From contig NZ_CP056032.1 of NCBI RefSeq assembly GCF_013375035.1, forward strand, positions 1,658,001 through 1,722,000: a stretch of 64,000 nt of DNA, read 5' to 3'. Source of the DNA: Spirosoma sp. KUDC1026. GTDB lineage: Bacteria > Bacteroidota > Bacteroidia > Cytophagales > Spirosomataceae. Position 1 is the stretch's first letter; the number at the start of each line of letters is the position of its first letter. The notes below the pieces were generated by a model that saw only the letters and a program-made list of their open reading frames with translations, did no database searches and was not told where the DNA came from. Below, in pieces: positions 25,827 through 34,597 of the stretch. The translations under genes and the position numbers were made by a program.

Positions 25827-27104
25827 ATGCCATATCTTTTCACCTCTGAGTCCGTTTCTGAAGGACACCCTGATAAAGTCGCCGATCAGATCTCCGACGC
25901 CTTAATTGATAATTTCCTGGCTTTCGATCCATCCAGTAAAGTTGCCTGTGAAACCCTGGTAACGACCGGACAGGTTGTGCTGGCTGGTGAGATCAAGACC
26001 GATACGTACCTGGATGTACAGAAGATCACGCGTGACGTCATCCGGAAGATTGGTTACACGAAAAGTGAATACATGTTCGAAGCCAACTCCTGCGGTATCT
26101 TCTCAGCACTGCACGATCAGTCGGCCGACATCAACCAGGGTGTTGACCGGAAGGTTGACAATGAAGACTTTGAGGCTAAAGCCGAAGCACAGGGCGCTGG
26201 TGACCAGGGGATGATGTTTGGCTACGCGACCAACGAAACCGACAACTACATGCCGTTGCCGCTGGATCTGGCTCACGCCATCCTGCGCGAACTGTCCTAT
26301 ATCCGTAATAACGAAAGTGACCTGATTCCCTATCTGCGGCCCGACGCTAAATCGCAGGTAACGATTGAATACTCTGACGATCATCAGCCAATTCGCATCG
26401 ATACCATCGTGGTATCGACGCAGCACGACGATTTCGCCGATGACGAAACGATGCTGGCGAAGATCAAGGAAGACATTATCAACATTGTAGTTCCACGGGT
26501 TAAGGCAGCTCAGAAAGCAGAACTGCATAGCCTATTCACTGACGATATTACGTACTACATCAACCCAACGGGTAAGTTCGTTATTGGCGGGCCACACGGC
26601 GATACAGGTCTGACGGGGCGGAAAATTATTGTTGATACGTACGGCGGTAAGGGTGCCCACGGCGGTGGTGCTTTCTCGGGCAAAGATCCTTCGAAAGTAG
26701 ACCGGTCGGCGGCCTACGCGACGCGCCACATTGCGAAAAACCTGGTAGCAGCTGGTCTGTGCGACCAGGCACTGGTGCAGATTTCGTATGCCATTGGCGT
26801 TGCCAAGCCCTGCGGTCTGTATGTCAATACGTATGGCACATCGAAAGTAGATATGCACGATGGTGCCATCGCGGAAAGAGTGTCGGAGATTTTCGACATG
26901 CGTCCCTATGCCATCGAACAACGCCTGAAACTGCGTAATCCGATTTACTCGGAAACGGCTGCCTACGGACACATGGGTCGGAAGAATGAAGTCGTTAAGA
27001 AAACCTTCGGCTCGAACGGCAACGTAAAGGAAGTTGAAGTTGAACTGTTTACCTGGGAGAAGCTGGATTTCGTTGATCAGATCAAATCGGCGTTCAGCCT
27101 GTAG
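25827..27104 (+). CDS. metK: S-adenosylmethionine synthetase
   Basis: MetK makes SAM from methionine and ATP. The 425 residues match the long Bacteroidota form. Signatures: [16 protein letters not shown] (about 9-24), the [16 protein letters not shown] hexapeptide region at about 124-137, [29 protein letters not shown], and [20 protein letters not shown] for phosphate and metal binding. It has its own promoter and ends at a long bidirectional terminator shared with the hibernation factor. Confidence 0.97.
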   Translation: MPYLFTSESVSEGHPDKVADQISDALIDNFLAFDPSSKVACETLVTTGQVVLAGEIKTDTYLDVQKITRDVIRKIGYTKSEYMFEANSCGIFSALHDQSADINQGVDRKVDNEDFEAKAEAQGAGDQGMMFGYATNETDNYMPLPLDLAHAILRELSYIRNNESDLIPYLRPDAKSQVTIEYSDDHQPIRIDTIVVSTQHDDFADDETMLAKIKEDIINIVVPRVKAAQKAELHSLFTDDITYYINPTGKFVIGGPHGDTGLTGRKIIVDTYGGKGAHGGGAFSGKDPSKVDRSAAYATRHIAKNLVAAGLCDQALVQISYAIGVAKPCGLYVNTYGTSKVDMHDGAIAERVSEIFDMRPYAIEQRLKLRNPIYSETAAYGHMGRKNEVVKKTFGSNGNVKEVEVELFTWEKLDFVDQIKSAFSL

Positions 27105-27118
27105 TGCCAAGGCATATG

Positions 27119-27162
27119 AAAAACGCGAAAGCCATTCCCAGAGGAATGGCTTTCGCGTTTTT
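27119..27162. terminator. Bidirectional terminator between metK and hpf
   Basis: Perfect 20-bp arms (27119-27138 and 27143-27162) with a 4-base loop, T-rich at the ends of both strands. It lies between two convergent genes and serves both. Confidence 0.9.
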
Positions 27163-27176
27163 GACTAAATCAGGAT

Positions 27177-27554
27177 TTATAACTCATCTTCCAGTACTTC
27201 GTCCTCTTCGTCCACGCGAGTTTTGGCTTGGGAGATAGTTGGACTGGATATATCATTACGTTTTTGTTTGATCCGGACAAGCTTGTCTTTCAATACGTCC
27301 ATGACTTTGTCAATGGCGCATTCGAAGCTTTTGTCGTCATGTTCTTTAACGAACAACTCCTTCCCTGGAATCGTGACGCGAACTTCAACAATCTTCTCTT
27401 TAACCTTGTTGGAATCAGCTCCGTCAAGCCTGAGAAACACTTCTCCGCCAATGATGCGGTCGTGAAAAGTGTCCAACTTGTTCAGTTTTGCCTGGATAAA
27501 ATCTAACAGGCTCTGGTCGGCCGTGAATCGCACGGCATTAATTTGTAATCTCAT
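27177..27554 (-). CDS. hpf: Ribosome hibernation/translation-inhibitor factor (HPF/RaiA family)
   Basis: A 125-residue protein that binds the 30S decoding site and inactivates ribosomes in stationary phase. It has the beta-alpha-beta-beta-beta-alpha fold: MRLQINAVRFTADQSLLDFIQAKLNKLD, EVFLRLDG, KIVEVRVTIPGKELFVKEHDDKSFECAIDKVMDVLKDKLVRIKQK. It is the short form, without the long-HPF dimerisation domain, and has an acidic C-terminal tail (VDEEDEVLEDEL). It is a single gene in front of a 209-bp region with no other gene. Confidence 0.88.
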   Translation of the reverse strand: MRLQINAVRFTADQSLLDFIQAKLNKLDTFHDRIIGGEVFLRLDGADSNKVKEKIVEVRVTIPGKELFVKEHDDKSFECAIDKVMDVLKDKLVRIKQKRNDISSPTISQAKTRVDEEDEVLEDEL

Positions 27555-27763
27555 TGTGTCGCCTTTTAAGTGAAATGAAACAGAACATCAATGGATTGAC
27601 TAAGTTTGGTAACATAGACCAAAAAGTCAATACAGGCTACGAAAGATACAACCTTGTTTCACGGGTCACTGTTTTCAAAAGGTGATGGGGACACAACGAG
27701 AGCGATTTGCAGAAAAGCGTGGAACGGCCACCTGCATAACTTCTTCGTAAAATCTAATTGAAG

Positions 27764-29131
27764 TTAATTACCCTCGAGAAAGAGTTGAATTGGCCGTTTG
27801 GAGCGCAACGTAATAAGGGGGCGGGTCCCAACAGACGTCGTTGACGCTGGGCGAACACTAAAGCGCGATAACAACGTCGCCAGGATAGCATGCATTTCCA
27901 TTAATGCGAACTGATTACCGATGCAAAGTCGGGGACCTGCTCCGAAGGGTAGAAAGGCGTACGGATGTTTATCTTTGCTCCAGTCGCCCGCAAATCGGTC
28001 CGGGTTGAACTGTTCGGGGTTCGGCCAACTAGCCGGATCATGGTGCAATACATAAGGACAGAGTAATACTCCCTGATCGCTATTCAACCGGTGGTCCCCC
28101 AGTTGGTCAGGACCAAACGAGAGCCGACTCATGATCCAGGCTGGTGGATAAAGCCGTAGAGATTCGTTGATAATCTGCGATAGATAAGGAAGTGACCGTA
28201 GATCGTCGGGAGAGGGACGATCTCGTCCGTCCAGTACCTGCTTGATTTCGACCTTTGCTTTGGTTAGTATGTCGGGGTGAAGAGACAATAAATGTAGCGT
28301 CCACGCCAGTGAGGTCGCTGTGGTTTCATAGCCTGCGACAAACAGCGTTACCATCTCGTCCCGAAGCTGCTTATTGGACATGCCTTCGCCGGTTTCTTCA
28401 TCCGTTGCTCGCAGGTACATATCCAGCAGGTCGTCGTGATTTGCTCCTGTTTGGCGTCGCTCATCAACAATGCCGTAAATAAGTGAATCGACAGTTTGGT
28501 ATGCTTTGTCAAAAGCCTGGTTATCGGGCGAAGGAATCCACTTTGGCAGTTTAAACGGATTCAGAACGCGCCGGTTCGCGATAAAATTCAGGTTGTTGAG
28601 CGCCGTTGAAATCTGATCCAGCTCGGGACCAAGCCCGGCACCAAATAACGTTTTCGTGACGATACGTAAGGTCGCATCGGTGGTTGCTGCGGAGATGTTA
28701 ACCGGTTTTGTCCGGTCCAGTTTCGCTAGTCGATCAACCCAGGTAACGGCCTCGTCGATCATGGTATTGGCCAGCAGAGCCAGCTTCTGCCGGTGAAAAG
28801 CCGGTTGTGCCAGACGCCGTTGCCGACGCCAGAAATCGCCCTCACTCGTTAGTAAGCCTTCTCCCAGAAAGGCACGAAGGATGGCAAATGATTTTCCACG
28901 ACCGTAGTTCCGGTTATTCTCCTGCAGCACCTGCTTCGTTTCTTCTGGTTTAAGCATCAGGTGCGTTACGCGACCACCTACATTAATCTGTACAATACGT
29001 TCATCGCTGTACTGGTGAAGTAACCGGCGCATAAACGCCAGCGGATCACGAAGGTATTCCAGAGAGTTACCGACCAGGGGCAGGCCGGGATGAACGGGAA
29101 TGGGGCGGGTAACTGGGCTGACTGTATTCAT
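27764..29131 (-). CDS. Cytochrome P450
   Basis: A 455-residue soluble-type P450 mono-oxygenase. The heme loop FGAGPRLCIGNQ places the axial cysteine at C403. The I-helix oxygen-binding motif is VAGYETTATSLAW, and the ExxR motif lies in ESLRLYPPA. The N-terminus lacks a membrane anchor and begins with a proline-rich segment. Its general look (GEGLLTSEGDFWRRQRRLAQPAFH) resembles bacterial carotenoid or fatty-acid hydroxylases such as the CYP175 type. Redox partners are not encoded nearby. The start codon immediately follows a terminator-like hairpin after the SDR genes, an odd arrangement for expression. Confidence 0.9.
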   Translation of the reverse strand: MNTVSPVTRPIPVHPGLPLVGNSLEYLRDPLAFMRRLLHQYSDERIVQINVGGRVTHLMLKPEETKQVLQENNRNYGRGKSFAILRAFLGEGLLTSEGDFWRRQRRLAQPAFHRQKLALLANTMIDEAVTWVDRLAKLDRTKPVNISAATTDATLRIVTKTLFGAGLGPELDQISTALNNLNFIANRRVLNPFKLPKWIPSPDNQAFDKAYQTVDSLIYGIVDERRQTGANHDDLLDMYLRATDEETGEGMSNKQLRDEMVTLFVAGYETTATSLAWTLHLLSLHPDILTKAKVEIKQVLDGRDRPSPDDLRSLPYLSQIINESLRLYPPAWIMSRLSFGPDQLGDHRLNSDQGVLLCPYVLHHDPASWPNPEQFNPDRFAGDWSKDKHPYAFLPFGAGPRLCIGNQFALMEMHAILATLLSRFSVRPASTTSVGTRPLITLRSKRPIQLFLEGN

Positions 29132-29165
29132 AAAAAAAACCGTTCCAGATGTTGGGCTGGAACGG
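29132..29165 (-). terminator. Terminator after the SDR pair, abutting the P450 start
   Basis: On the minus strand CCGTTCCAG pairs with CTGGAACGG (29157-29165 with 29140-29148) and is followed by eight T (29139-29132). The P450 ATG (29131-29129) comes next, so the gene lies directly after the T tract. Confidence 0.75.
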
Positions 29166-29196
29166 CAATAAATATACTAAGAACGTAGCAGGAAGC

Positions 29197-30060
29197 CTAC
29201 GAATTGACTACTTCGCCCCCGTTCACGTGGATGACCTGCCCGGTGAAATAAGACGCATCTTCCGACGCCAGAAAAACGTAAGCGGGCGCAAGTTCTGCTG
29301 GTTGGCCAGGCCGCTTCATGGGTACGTCAGAACCAAACTTCTCCACCTCCTCGGGCGTTTTTGTCGCTACGATTAACGGCGTCCAGATGGGGCCAGGAGC
29401 GACAGCATTTACCCGAATCTGACGGTCGACCAGATTTTGCGACAGTGACCGCGTAAAGGCGGTAACGGCTCCTTTCGTGGAGGCATAGTCGATCAGGGCT
29501 TTGCTGCCCCGGTATGAAACCACCGACGTAGTGTTGATAATACAGTCGTAGGCCTGCATGTGTGGCAGCAGGTTTTTCGTCAGGCGGAACATCGCCAGGA
29601 TGTTCAGTTCGAAGGTTTGACGCATCTGCTCGTCGGGCATATCGGTAAATTCCTTCTGCTCAACGTGGTTGGCCGCGTTATTGACCAATACGTTAACGTG
29701 GTTGTACGTACTGATAATTTTGCCAACGGCTTCCCGAATAAATGAAATACTTTTCAGATCACCGGGTATAAGCAGGCACCGGCGTCCTTCGACTTCGACC
29801 AGCGATTTAGTTTTTTGCGCATCCTCTTCCTCGCGGGGATGGTAAATAATAGCCAGATCGGCACCCTCGCGGGCGAAGTGAACGGAGACTGCCCGGCCAA
29901 TGCCCGAATCACCGCCGGTAATGACGGCGATCTTATCTTTCAATTTATCGGCTCCCTGGTAGTTATCTCGAATATAAATCGGCTGCGGGTCCATTTCATA
30001 CTCAAGCCCGGGCTGTGCGTTCTGATGCTGGGGCTTGGTTTCTAGTTCCATTTGATCCAT
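29197..30060 (-). CDS. SDR family oxidoreductase (second of a tandem pair)
   Basis: A 287-residue NAD(P)-dependent short-chain dehydrogenase. I start at the ATG at 30060 (MDQMELETKP) because the longer frame to 30177 overlaps the upstream paralogue. Features are the cofactor motif TGGDSGIG (48-55), NNAANH, the catalytic serine region NTTSVVSY, the YASTK catalytic pair, and PMKRPGQPAELAPAYVFLASEDASYFTGQ. The N-terminal extension with QPGLEYEMDPQP is typical of the general-stress YhdF/GSP39-like SDR group. Its substrate is unknown. It follows its paralogue after 16 bp, in one operon. Confidence 0.88.
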   Translation of the reverse strand: MDQMELETKPQHQNAQPGLEYEMDPQPIYIRDNYQGADKLKDKIAVITGGDSGIGRAVSVHFAREGADLAIIYHPREEEDAQKTKSLVEVEGRRCLLIPGDLKSISFIREAVGKIISTYNHVNVLVNNAANHVEQKEFTDMPDEQMRQTFELNILAMFRLTKNLLPHMQAYDCIINTTSVVSYRGSKALIDYASTKGAVTAFTRSLSQNLVDRQIRVNAVAPGPIWTPLIVATKTPEEVEKFGSDVPMKRPGQPAELAPAYVFLASEDASYFTGQVIHVNGGEVVNS

Positions 30061-30076
30061 AACGGTTGAGTCTTTT

Positions 30077-30931
30077 TTAAGCGTTGACGATGGTACCGCC
30101 GTTCGGGTGTAAAACCTGGCCGGTGATGTATGAGGCATCCTCCGACGCCAGAAAAACGTAAGCAGGAGCCACCTCACTGGGCTGACCGGGGCGTTTCATC
30201 GGTACGTCCTGCCCAAACTGGGCGACTTCTTCGGCACTCACCGATGCTGGGTTTAGTGGGGTCCAGATGGGGCCAGGGGCTACGGCATTCACACGAATTC
30301 CTTTCTCAATCAAATTGGTCGAGAGAGCCCGTGTGAAAGTCATGATAGCGCCTTTTGTCGAGGAGTATTCAAGCAAATCAGCGCGACCCTGGTATGCCGT
30401 AATCGACGTTGTATTGATAATACTGTCGCCTTCGTGCAGGTGTGGAATGGCCGCCTTCGTTACTCGAAAGAAGGAATAAATATTCGTCTCGTAGGTTGCC
30501 AGCAGCGCTTCGTCGGGAATAGATTCAAGCGTCTTGTGCTGCAATTGAAGACCGGCGTTGTTGACAACGATATTCAGCTTGCCATACTCCTGAACCGTAT
30601 CATCAACGATTTGCTGGCAGTACGTTTCCTGACGAATATCGCCTGGGAGCAGTAAGCACCGACGTCCTTCGGCTTCGACCAATTCTTTTGTCTTCTGTGC
30701 GTCAACCTCTTCGCGGTCGGTATACGAAATGGCTACATCGGCTCCTTCGCGCGCAAAATGAACGGCTACTGATCGGCCAATGCCACTATCGCCACCGGTG
30801 ATCAAGGCGACCTTGTCTTTCAATTTGTTCGCTCCTTTGTACAGATACCGAATCACTTTCGGTTGTGGGTCCAGCTCGGCTTCAATGCCTGGCTGAAGAT
30901 CCTGATGCTGGGGCGGAATCTTGGTTTCCAT
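30077..30931 (-). CDS. SDR family oxidoreductase (first of a tandem pair)
   Basis: A 284-residue paralogue of the next gene downstream, with the same layout: an N-terminal arm (QPGIEAELDPQP), the TGGDSGIG nucleotide motif (45-52), NNAGLQLQ, NTTSITAY, the YSSTK catalytic pair, and VPMKRPGQPSEVAPAYVFLASEDASYITGQ. The pair looks like a tandem duplication that has since diverged. Stress-related dehydrogenase of unknown substrate. Transcription starts in the 97-bp gap before the ATPase gene, or reads through from the ATPase operon; no terminator is visible between them. Confidence 0.88.
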   Translation of the reverse strand: METKIPPQHQDLQPGIEAELDPQPKVIRYLYKGANKLKDKVALITGGDSGIGRSVAVHFAREGADVAISYTDREEVDAQKTKELVEAEGRRCLLLPGDIRQETYCQQIVDDTVQEYGKLNIVVNNAGLQLQHKTLESIPDEALLATYETNIYSFFRVTKAAIPHLHEGDSIINTTSITAYQGRADLLEYSSTKGAIMTFTRALSTNLIEKGIRVNAVAPGPIWTPLNPASVSAEEVAQFGQDVPMKRPGQPSEVAPAYVFLASEDASYITGQVLHPNGGTIVNA

Positions 30932-31027
30932 AATGTTGCTCTTGATTGTAACTGCTGTAATAAGCCGAAAACAAAGGCGGTTGTTTGGAGAAATCTAGTA
31001 AGATAGTGGGTTTGTGAGGAAGTGATA

Positions 31028-33277
31028 TTATGCGTAGTCAATAGCCATTTGCGCTACTTCAGCCAAAACGTCATCGACTGTTTCTTTAAGCTCCGGCCCC
31101 ATACGTAAGTACTCCGTTGGGTACTCATCTTTTAAGAAATACAACGTAGCGTAGTAAAGAGGTTTAAATCTATCTTTCAATTGCCATTCCTCCTGCTGAA
31201 AATAGTTGTAAGCAGTATGATATTGTTTTTTTGCGAGGAGGAAATATAAAAATATCGTTGTTACATCAACACCGTTGTCATCTTTAGGGGAAAATGTTGT
31301 CAAAGTGGATTCATTTAGAGGAATTAAGTTGTCTCCCATGAAGATATTATTCCACATTTGTATGATTTTTTTTGATAATAACGCTTTTATAGAAAAAGAT
31401 TCTGAGTTTTCAATTTGATCAACAATGTTATTTGAAATTTGCAAACAAAATTCCTTTCTATTGTTATCTATAGCTACAAAATACCTCAATAGAACCTCAC
31501 TCAATAAGTCACTGTTAAAATTTTTAGATGGAAATATGACCTTTGCAGTATCAATATCAAGAGTGTTTTCGGACAAATACTTAGGATTAGGTACGATGAG
31601 AATGAGAGATATCCCCCTAAATATAAGCAATGGTACAAGTATCTTTATTTTAGTTATTTTTGAACTGTCTACATTGGCTGTTCCTGGCTTCAAGTATTCT
31701 CTATAGTCAAATTTATGGCTAATAAATAATTCAACTAGTGCTTCTTTGGCTTTACTAAAATTATTCAAGCTAATATAGCATGAGATAATATCCAGTATTA
31801 CTCTTGTACTACGCTTGTTAAAACCTTCTAGTAAAGAAATAGCTCGATCGTATTCCTTATTCTTGATTAAATCATCTACATCTCCATATTTAGAGGATAT
31901 ATCTTTCAATAAATCTTTTCTATCTAGTTGAGTTAGTAGTACTACTGTTTTTCTTTTTAATAAGTCTTCTATCTCTTCATCCTTTAATAGTCCAGCAAAC
32001 GCAGTTGTTAGATATAGTGCTGCTTCAGGATCTATCTTGCCTATCTCCATTGCTTTCAAGTGTCCATCAATCCGTTCTTGCATCCATTCGTTGTCACCAT
32101 CAAACATCGTTTCAAAGAAGCGGATCAACCACAAAACTCGCTGATCGGTACGGCGGCCGAAACGCATTAAGTACCAGATGTTGAAAAAGCGTTCCTCAAG
32201 CCGGTAAAGGTGGTTCTTAGTGTTTGTTTCTATTTTCTCAACTAAGCCGTTATTAATCAACTGCTTTAGTTGGGCTGATACGACTTTACTTTCCAGACGT
32301 ACCACTTGGGCAATCTCTTTAGCGCTAGCTGCGTCCCAGGATTGGGCAAGTGCGGCTACAATTTTCTGCTGTTGAGCCGGTAGGTCATCAAGTCGGTGTT
32401 TATAGAGGGGGGTAACGCGATCGAGCAAAACATTGAGGTCCCGAAAAACGGAGCCTGAATCATTCTCGACCAAAATCTCGAACAAGAGTACCATCGTGCG
32501 AATTACTCCGCCTGTTAATCGCCGGATAGCTTCGATTCGGCCCGGTTGCCGCTCAATCAGCTCTCTGACGGCGTCGGTATGGTATGTCTCTCCCAGGTTT
32601 AAAAAAAGTTCAGTAGCTTCTTCTCGTGAAAGGCCGTTTAGATGAATAATTTTAAAAAATTCGTAGAAAGGCTTGGTGTAATCATGCACTTGCTCAATGA
32701 CAACCGATGTGGCACCAATGAGCCGTAATTCGGGCGTTGTGAGTAGAATTTCTCGTAAACGTTTACCCTCTTGATCATCCAGCTTTTTCAGTACGTCGCC
32801 GATATTGTCAATCAATAATAATAATTTTTTGCCCTTTTGTTGGAGACTATTGATGAGCGTCTGGAAAGCTATCTGTTCGTAATCGTCTTCTCCGTATTGC
32901 TTCGTTATAGCCTCATATAGATCAGCGAATGTTGCGTCTGTTTCTCCAAGATATTGCGCTGTTCGTTCCCATACATCGGAAAGTGTGCCGATACCATATT
33001 CCTCCTCATTGAATATGATAGGGATAAGCCGTTGACGTAGTTCGGGGGTATTATCGATTTCGTAGGCTATACGTAACAGCAACGTCGTTTTGCCCATACC
33101 TCGGATACCCTGAATCAGATAATGCTGTTCAGGCTTGATCATCGGGGCGTCGCGTATGTCGCGGAAAATCCGTTCAAATTTTTGCTTACGTGCAATAAAT
33201 CCGGCAATCAGCGCTTCCTTGCTCTGATTCTGTGGATTGTAAATGGTAGCTATGAGGGGTTGAGTATTAGCAGACAT
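31028..33277 (-). CDS. P-loop ATPase with winged helix and long C-terminal region (STAND-like)
   Basis: A 749-residue protein, started at the ATG at 33277 (MSANTQPLIATIYNPQNQ), where it overlaps the upstream ATPase gene by 11 bp. A P-loop NTPase fills about residues 20-330: Walker A GIRGMGKTT (57-65), Walker B LLLLIDN (152-158), and a LIGATS sensor. A winged helix follows (about 335-390: AKEIAQVVRLESKVVSAQLKQLINNGLVEK). The last 320 residues are helical and TPR-like, and encoded by clearly more AT-rich DNA. The architecture is that of signal-transduction ATPases with a sensor C-terminus. The function is unknown; a defence role is possible. Confidence 0.75.
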   Translation of the reverse strand: MSANTQPLIATIYNPQNQSKEALIAGFIARKQKFERIFRDIRDAPMIKPEQHYLIQGIRGMGKTTLLLRIAYEIDNTPELRQRLIPIIFNEEEYGIGTLSDVWERTAQYLGETDATFADLYEAITKQYGEDDYEQIAFQTLINSLQQKGKKLLLLIDNIGDVLKKLDDQEGKRLREILLTTPELRLIGATSVVIEQVHDYTKPFYEFFKIIHLNGLSREEATELFLNLGETYHTDAVRELIERQPGRIEAIRRLTGGVIRTMVLLFEILVENDSGSVFRDLNVLLDRVTPLYKHRLDDLPAQQQKIVAALAQSWDAASAKEIAQVVRLESKVVSAQLKQLINNGLVEKIETNTKNHLYRLEERFFNIWYLMRFGRRTDQRVLWLIRFFETMFDGDNEWMQERIDGHLKAMEIGKIDPEAALYLTTAFAGLLKDEEIEDLLKRKTVVLLTQLDRKDLLKDISSKYGDVDDLIKNKEYDRAISLLEGFNKRSTRVILDIISCYISLNNFSKAKEALVELFISHKFDYREYLKPGTANVDSSKITKIKILVPLLIFRGISLILIVPNPKYLSENTLDIDTAKVIFPSKNFNSDLLSEVLLRYFVAIDNNRKEFCLQISNNIVDQIENSESFSIKALLSKKIIQMWNNIFMGDNLIPLNESTLTTFSPKDDNGVDVTTIFLYFLLAKKQYHTAYNYFQQEEWQLKDRFKPLYYATLYFLKDEYPTEYLRMGPELKETVDDVLAEVAQMAIDYA

Positions 33278-34451
33278 ATTTTTTCCACCAGGTTTTGAGT
33301 ATGGATGAGTTGAAGCGGTAGGCGGTGTTATCGGCTGTTTGATGTAAGTAACCATCGTATTCCAATGACTCGACGATGGCTTTGTACCTATCGGTAATCT
33401 CGTGTTTGACGGCTAAGTCATGCACAACAGCTTTTTCCAAGGGTTCATCAGCTGTAGACCGATTCAGTATGTCGTGTACAAATTGATATTCCGCTCCAGG
33501 CTCAAGTCGTTTTTTCAGACGTTCGTAGTACTGCTCGAAGTATATTTTATTACGCTGATGAAACACCTGTTCATAGGCTTTATTTGCTTTGGCTTGATCA
33601 ATTGGATTGCCCGAACTTTCGAAAACATCAATGACTTCCTGCACGAGTAACTGAACATGGAAAGGCATCAGCCAATCAATTTTCTGGATGATAAAAAGAA
33701 TTGTTTCGTCATCAATGTCGATTCCTTCCTGTTTAATGAGTTGCCGGAAGAGTTGACAAGCTTCATCAACAGTCAGGGCTGGAATGTCTATATACTGTAA
33801 TTGATTGACAAGATCGCTAGCGTCGAGTTTCTTTACCAGCGGTTGCAAACCAATTGAACCGGTCAGCAAGAACTGCACTTTGCCAGTCAGCTTTCGATTG
33901 TGGGTTAATTCCCGAAATAGTTGTAGAAAGCGTCTGGCTTCTTGGTTGCCGTGTTTATGTAGGATGTTATCGACCGTCTCTGTGAATTCATCGACCATGA
34001 TGATCAGTCTGTCACCGTTGAGATCAATCTCTTCCAGCAGCTTCTCAAAATCAGTCTGAAAGTTGATAGGCTCGCCTTTGTCCAATGAAATTTCCAGGAA
34101 AGGAACAGAGACTTTCAAGTTGATACGTTGGAGCAATCCACCGGCCACTTTTTTTAGCGTGTCCGATACTTTCGACATAGTACGGAAAGCCGGACTGTCA
34201 ATCACTTGCTTGGCTAGCTCTTTGTAAAAGCCATCGACTGAGTCAATCGATTGAGTAATTGCGTAGACGAATTGCTGATTATCTTCCGGATTTTCCTGAA
34301 GATGGTTCATAATCGATGTTTTCCCCACTCGTCTAGGCGCAGACAGGTATATCCAGTTGCCAGCGCGTATCGAGCGACGTATTTTGCGTACTATCTGGGG
34401 ACGTTCAAAGAAATCGTTTCCCGAAACTGCCTGACCAATGATGTTTCTCAT
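33267..34451 (-). CDS. AAA/archaeal-type P-loop ATPase
   Basis: A 394-residue cytoplasmic ATPase of the archaeal-ATPase/MNS group. It begins with FFERPQIVRKIRRSIRAGNW, then Walker A APRRVGKT (38-45), Walker B LIIMVDEF (149-156), FLLTGSIGL as sensor, and a lid region (LTVDEACQLFRQLIKQEG). A C-terminal winged-helix-like part ends in YLHQTADNTAYRFNSSILKTWW. It is the first gene of a two-gene operon with the larger ATPase. Upstream sits a perfect 21-bp inverted repeat, probably a control site. No effector motif (nuclease, TIR, protease) is visible in either protein. Confidence 0.8.
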   Translation of the reverse strand: MRNIIGQAVSGNDFFERPQIVRKIRRSIRAGNWIYLSAPRRVGKTSIMNHLQENPEDNQQFVYAITQSIDSVDGFYKELAKQVIDSPAFRTMSKVSDTLKKVAGGLLQRINLKVSVPFLEISLDKGEPINFQTDFEKLLEEIDLNGDRLIIMVDEFTETVDNILHKHGNQEARRFLQLFRELTHNRKLTGKVQFLLTGSIGLQPLVKKLDASDLVNQLQYIDIPALTVDEACQLFRQLIKQEGIDIDDETILFIIQKIDWLMPFHVQLLVQEVIDVFESSGNPIDQAKANKAYEQVFHQRNKIYFEQYYERLKKRLEPGAEYQFVHDILNRSTADEPLEKAVVHDLAVKHEITDRYKAIVESLEYDGYLHQTADNTAYRFNSSILKTWWKKYVC

Positions 34452-34479
34452 GTGACAACAGAATTTTTGTTAAATATAA

Positions 34480-34526
34480 TAACAATAAAAGTATTGCTAA
34501 GTTTTTTAGCAATACTTTTATTGTTA
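34480..34526. repeat. Perfect 21-bp inverted repeat between divergent genes
   Basis: Arms at 34480-34500 and 34506-34526 are exact complements (core AGTATTGCTAA / TTAGCAATACT) around a 5-base loop. It lies 29 bp from the ATPase start and 72 bp from the GMC oxidoreductase start. It could be an operator, an attenuator hairpin or a cruciform. CATGTGA heptamers flank it at 34449-34455 and 34529-34535. Confidence 0.85.
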
Positions 34527-34597
34527 AACATGTGAACGCGTCAAGAGTGATAATAGCGTTAAATTCGCCTTTATTACTTCGTGCAAATAGATTGGGT

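Noticed and set aside
30061-30177. N-terminal extension of the second SDR gene
   Set aside because: It overlaps the end of the upstream SDR gene, and the conserved N-terminal arm begins at the ATG at 30060.
33278-33355. N-terminal extension of the larger ATPase
   Set aside because: It would overlap the upstream ATPase by 89 bp and is proline/threonine-rich without similarity; the ATG at 33277 gives a normal 11-bp overlap.
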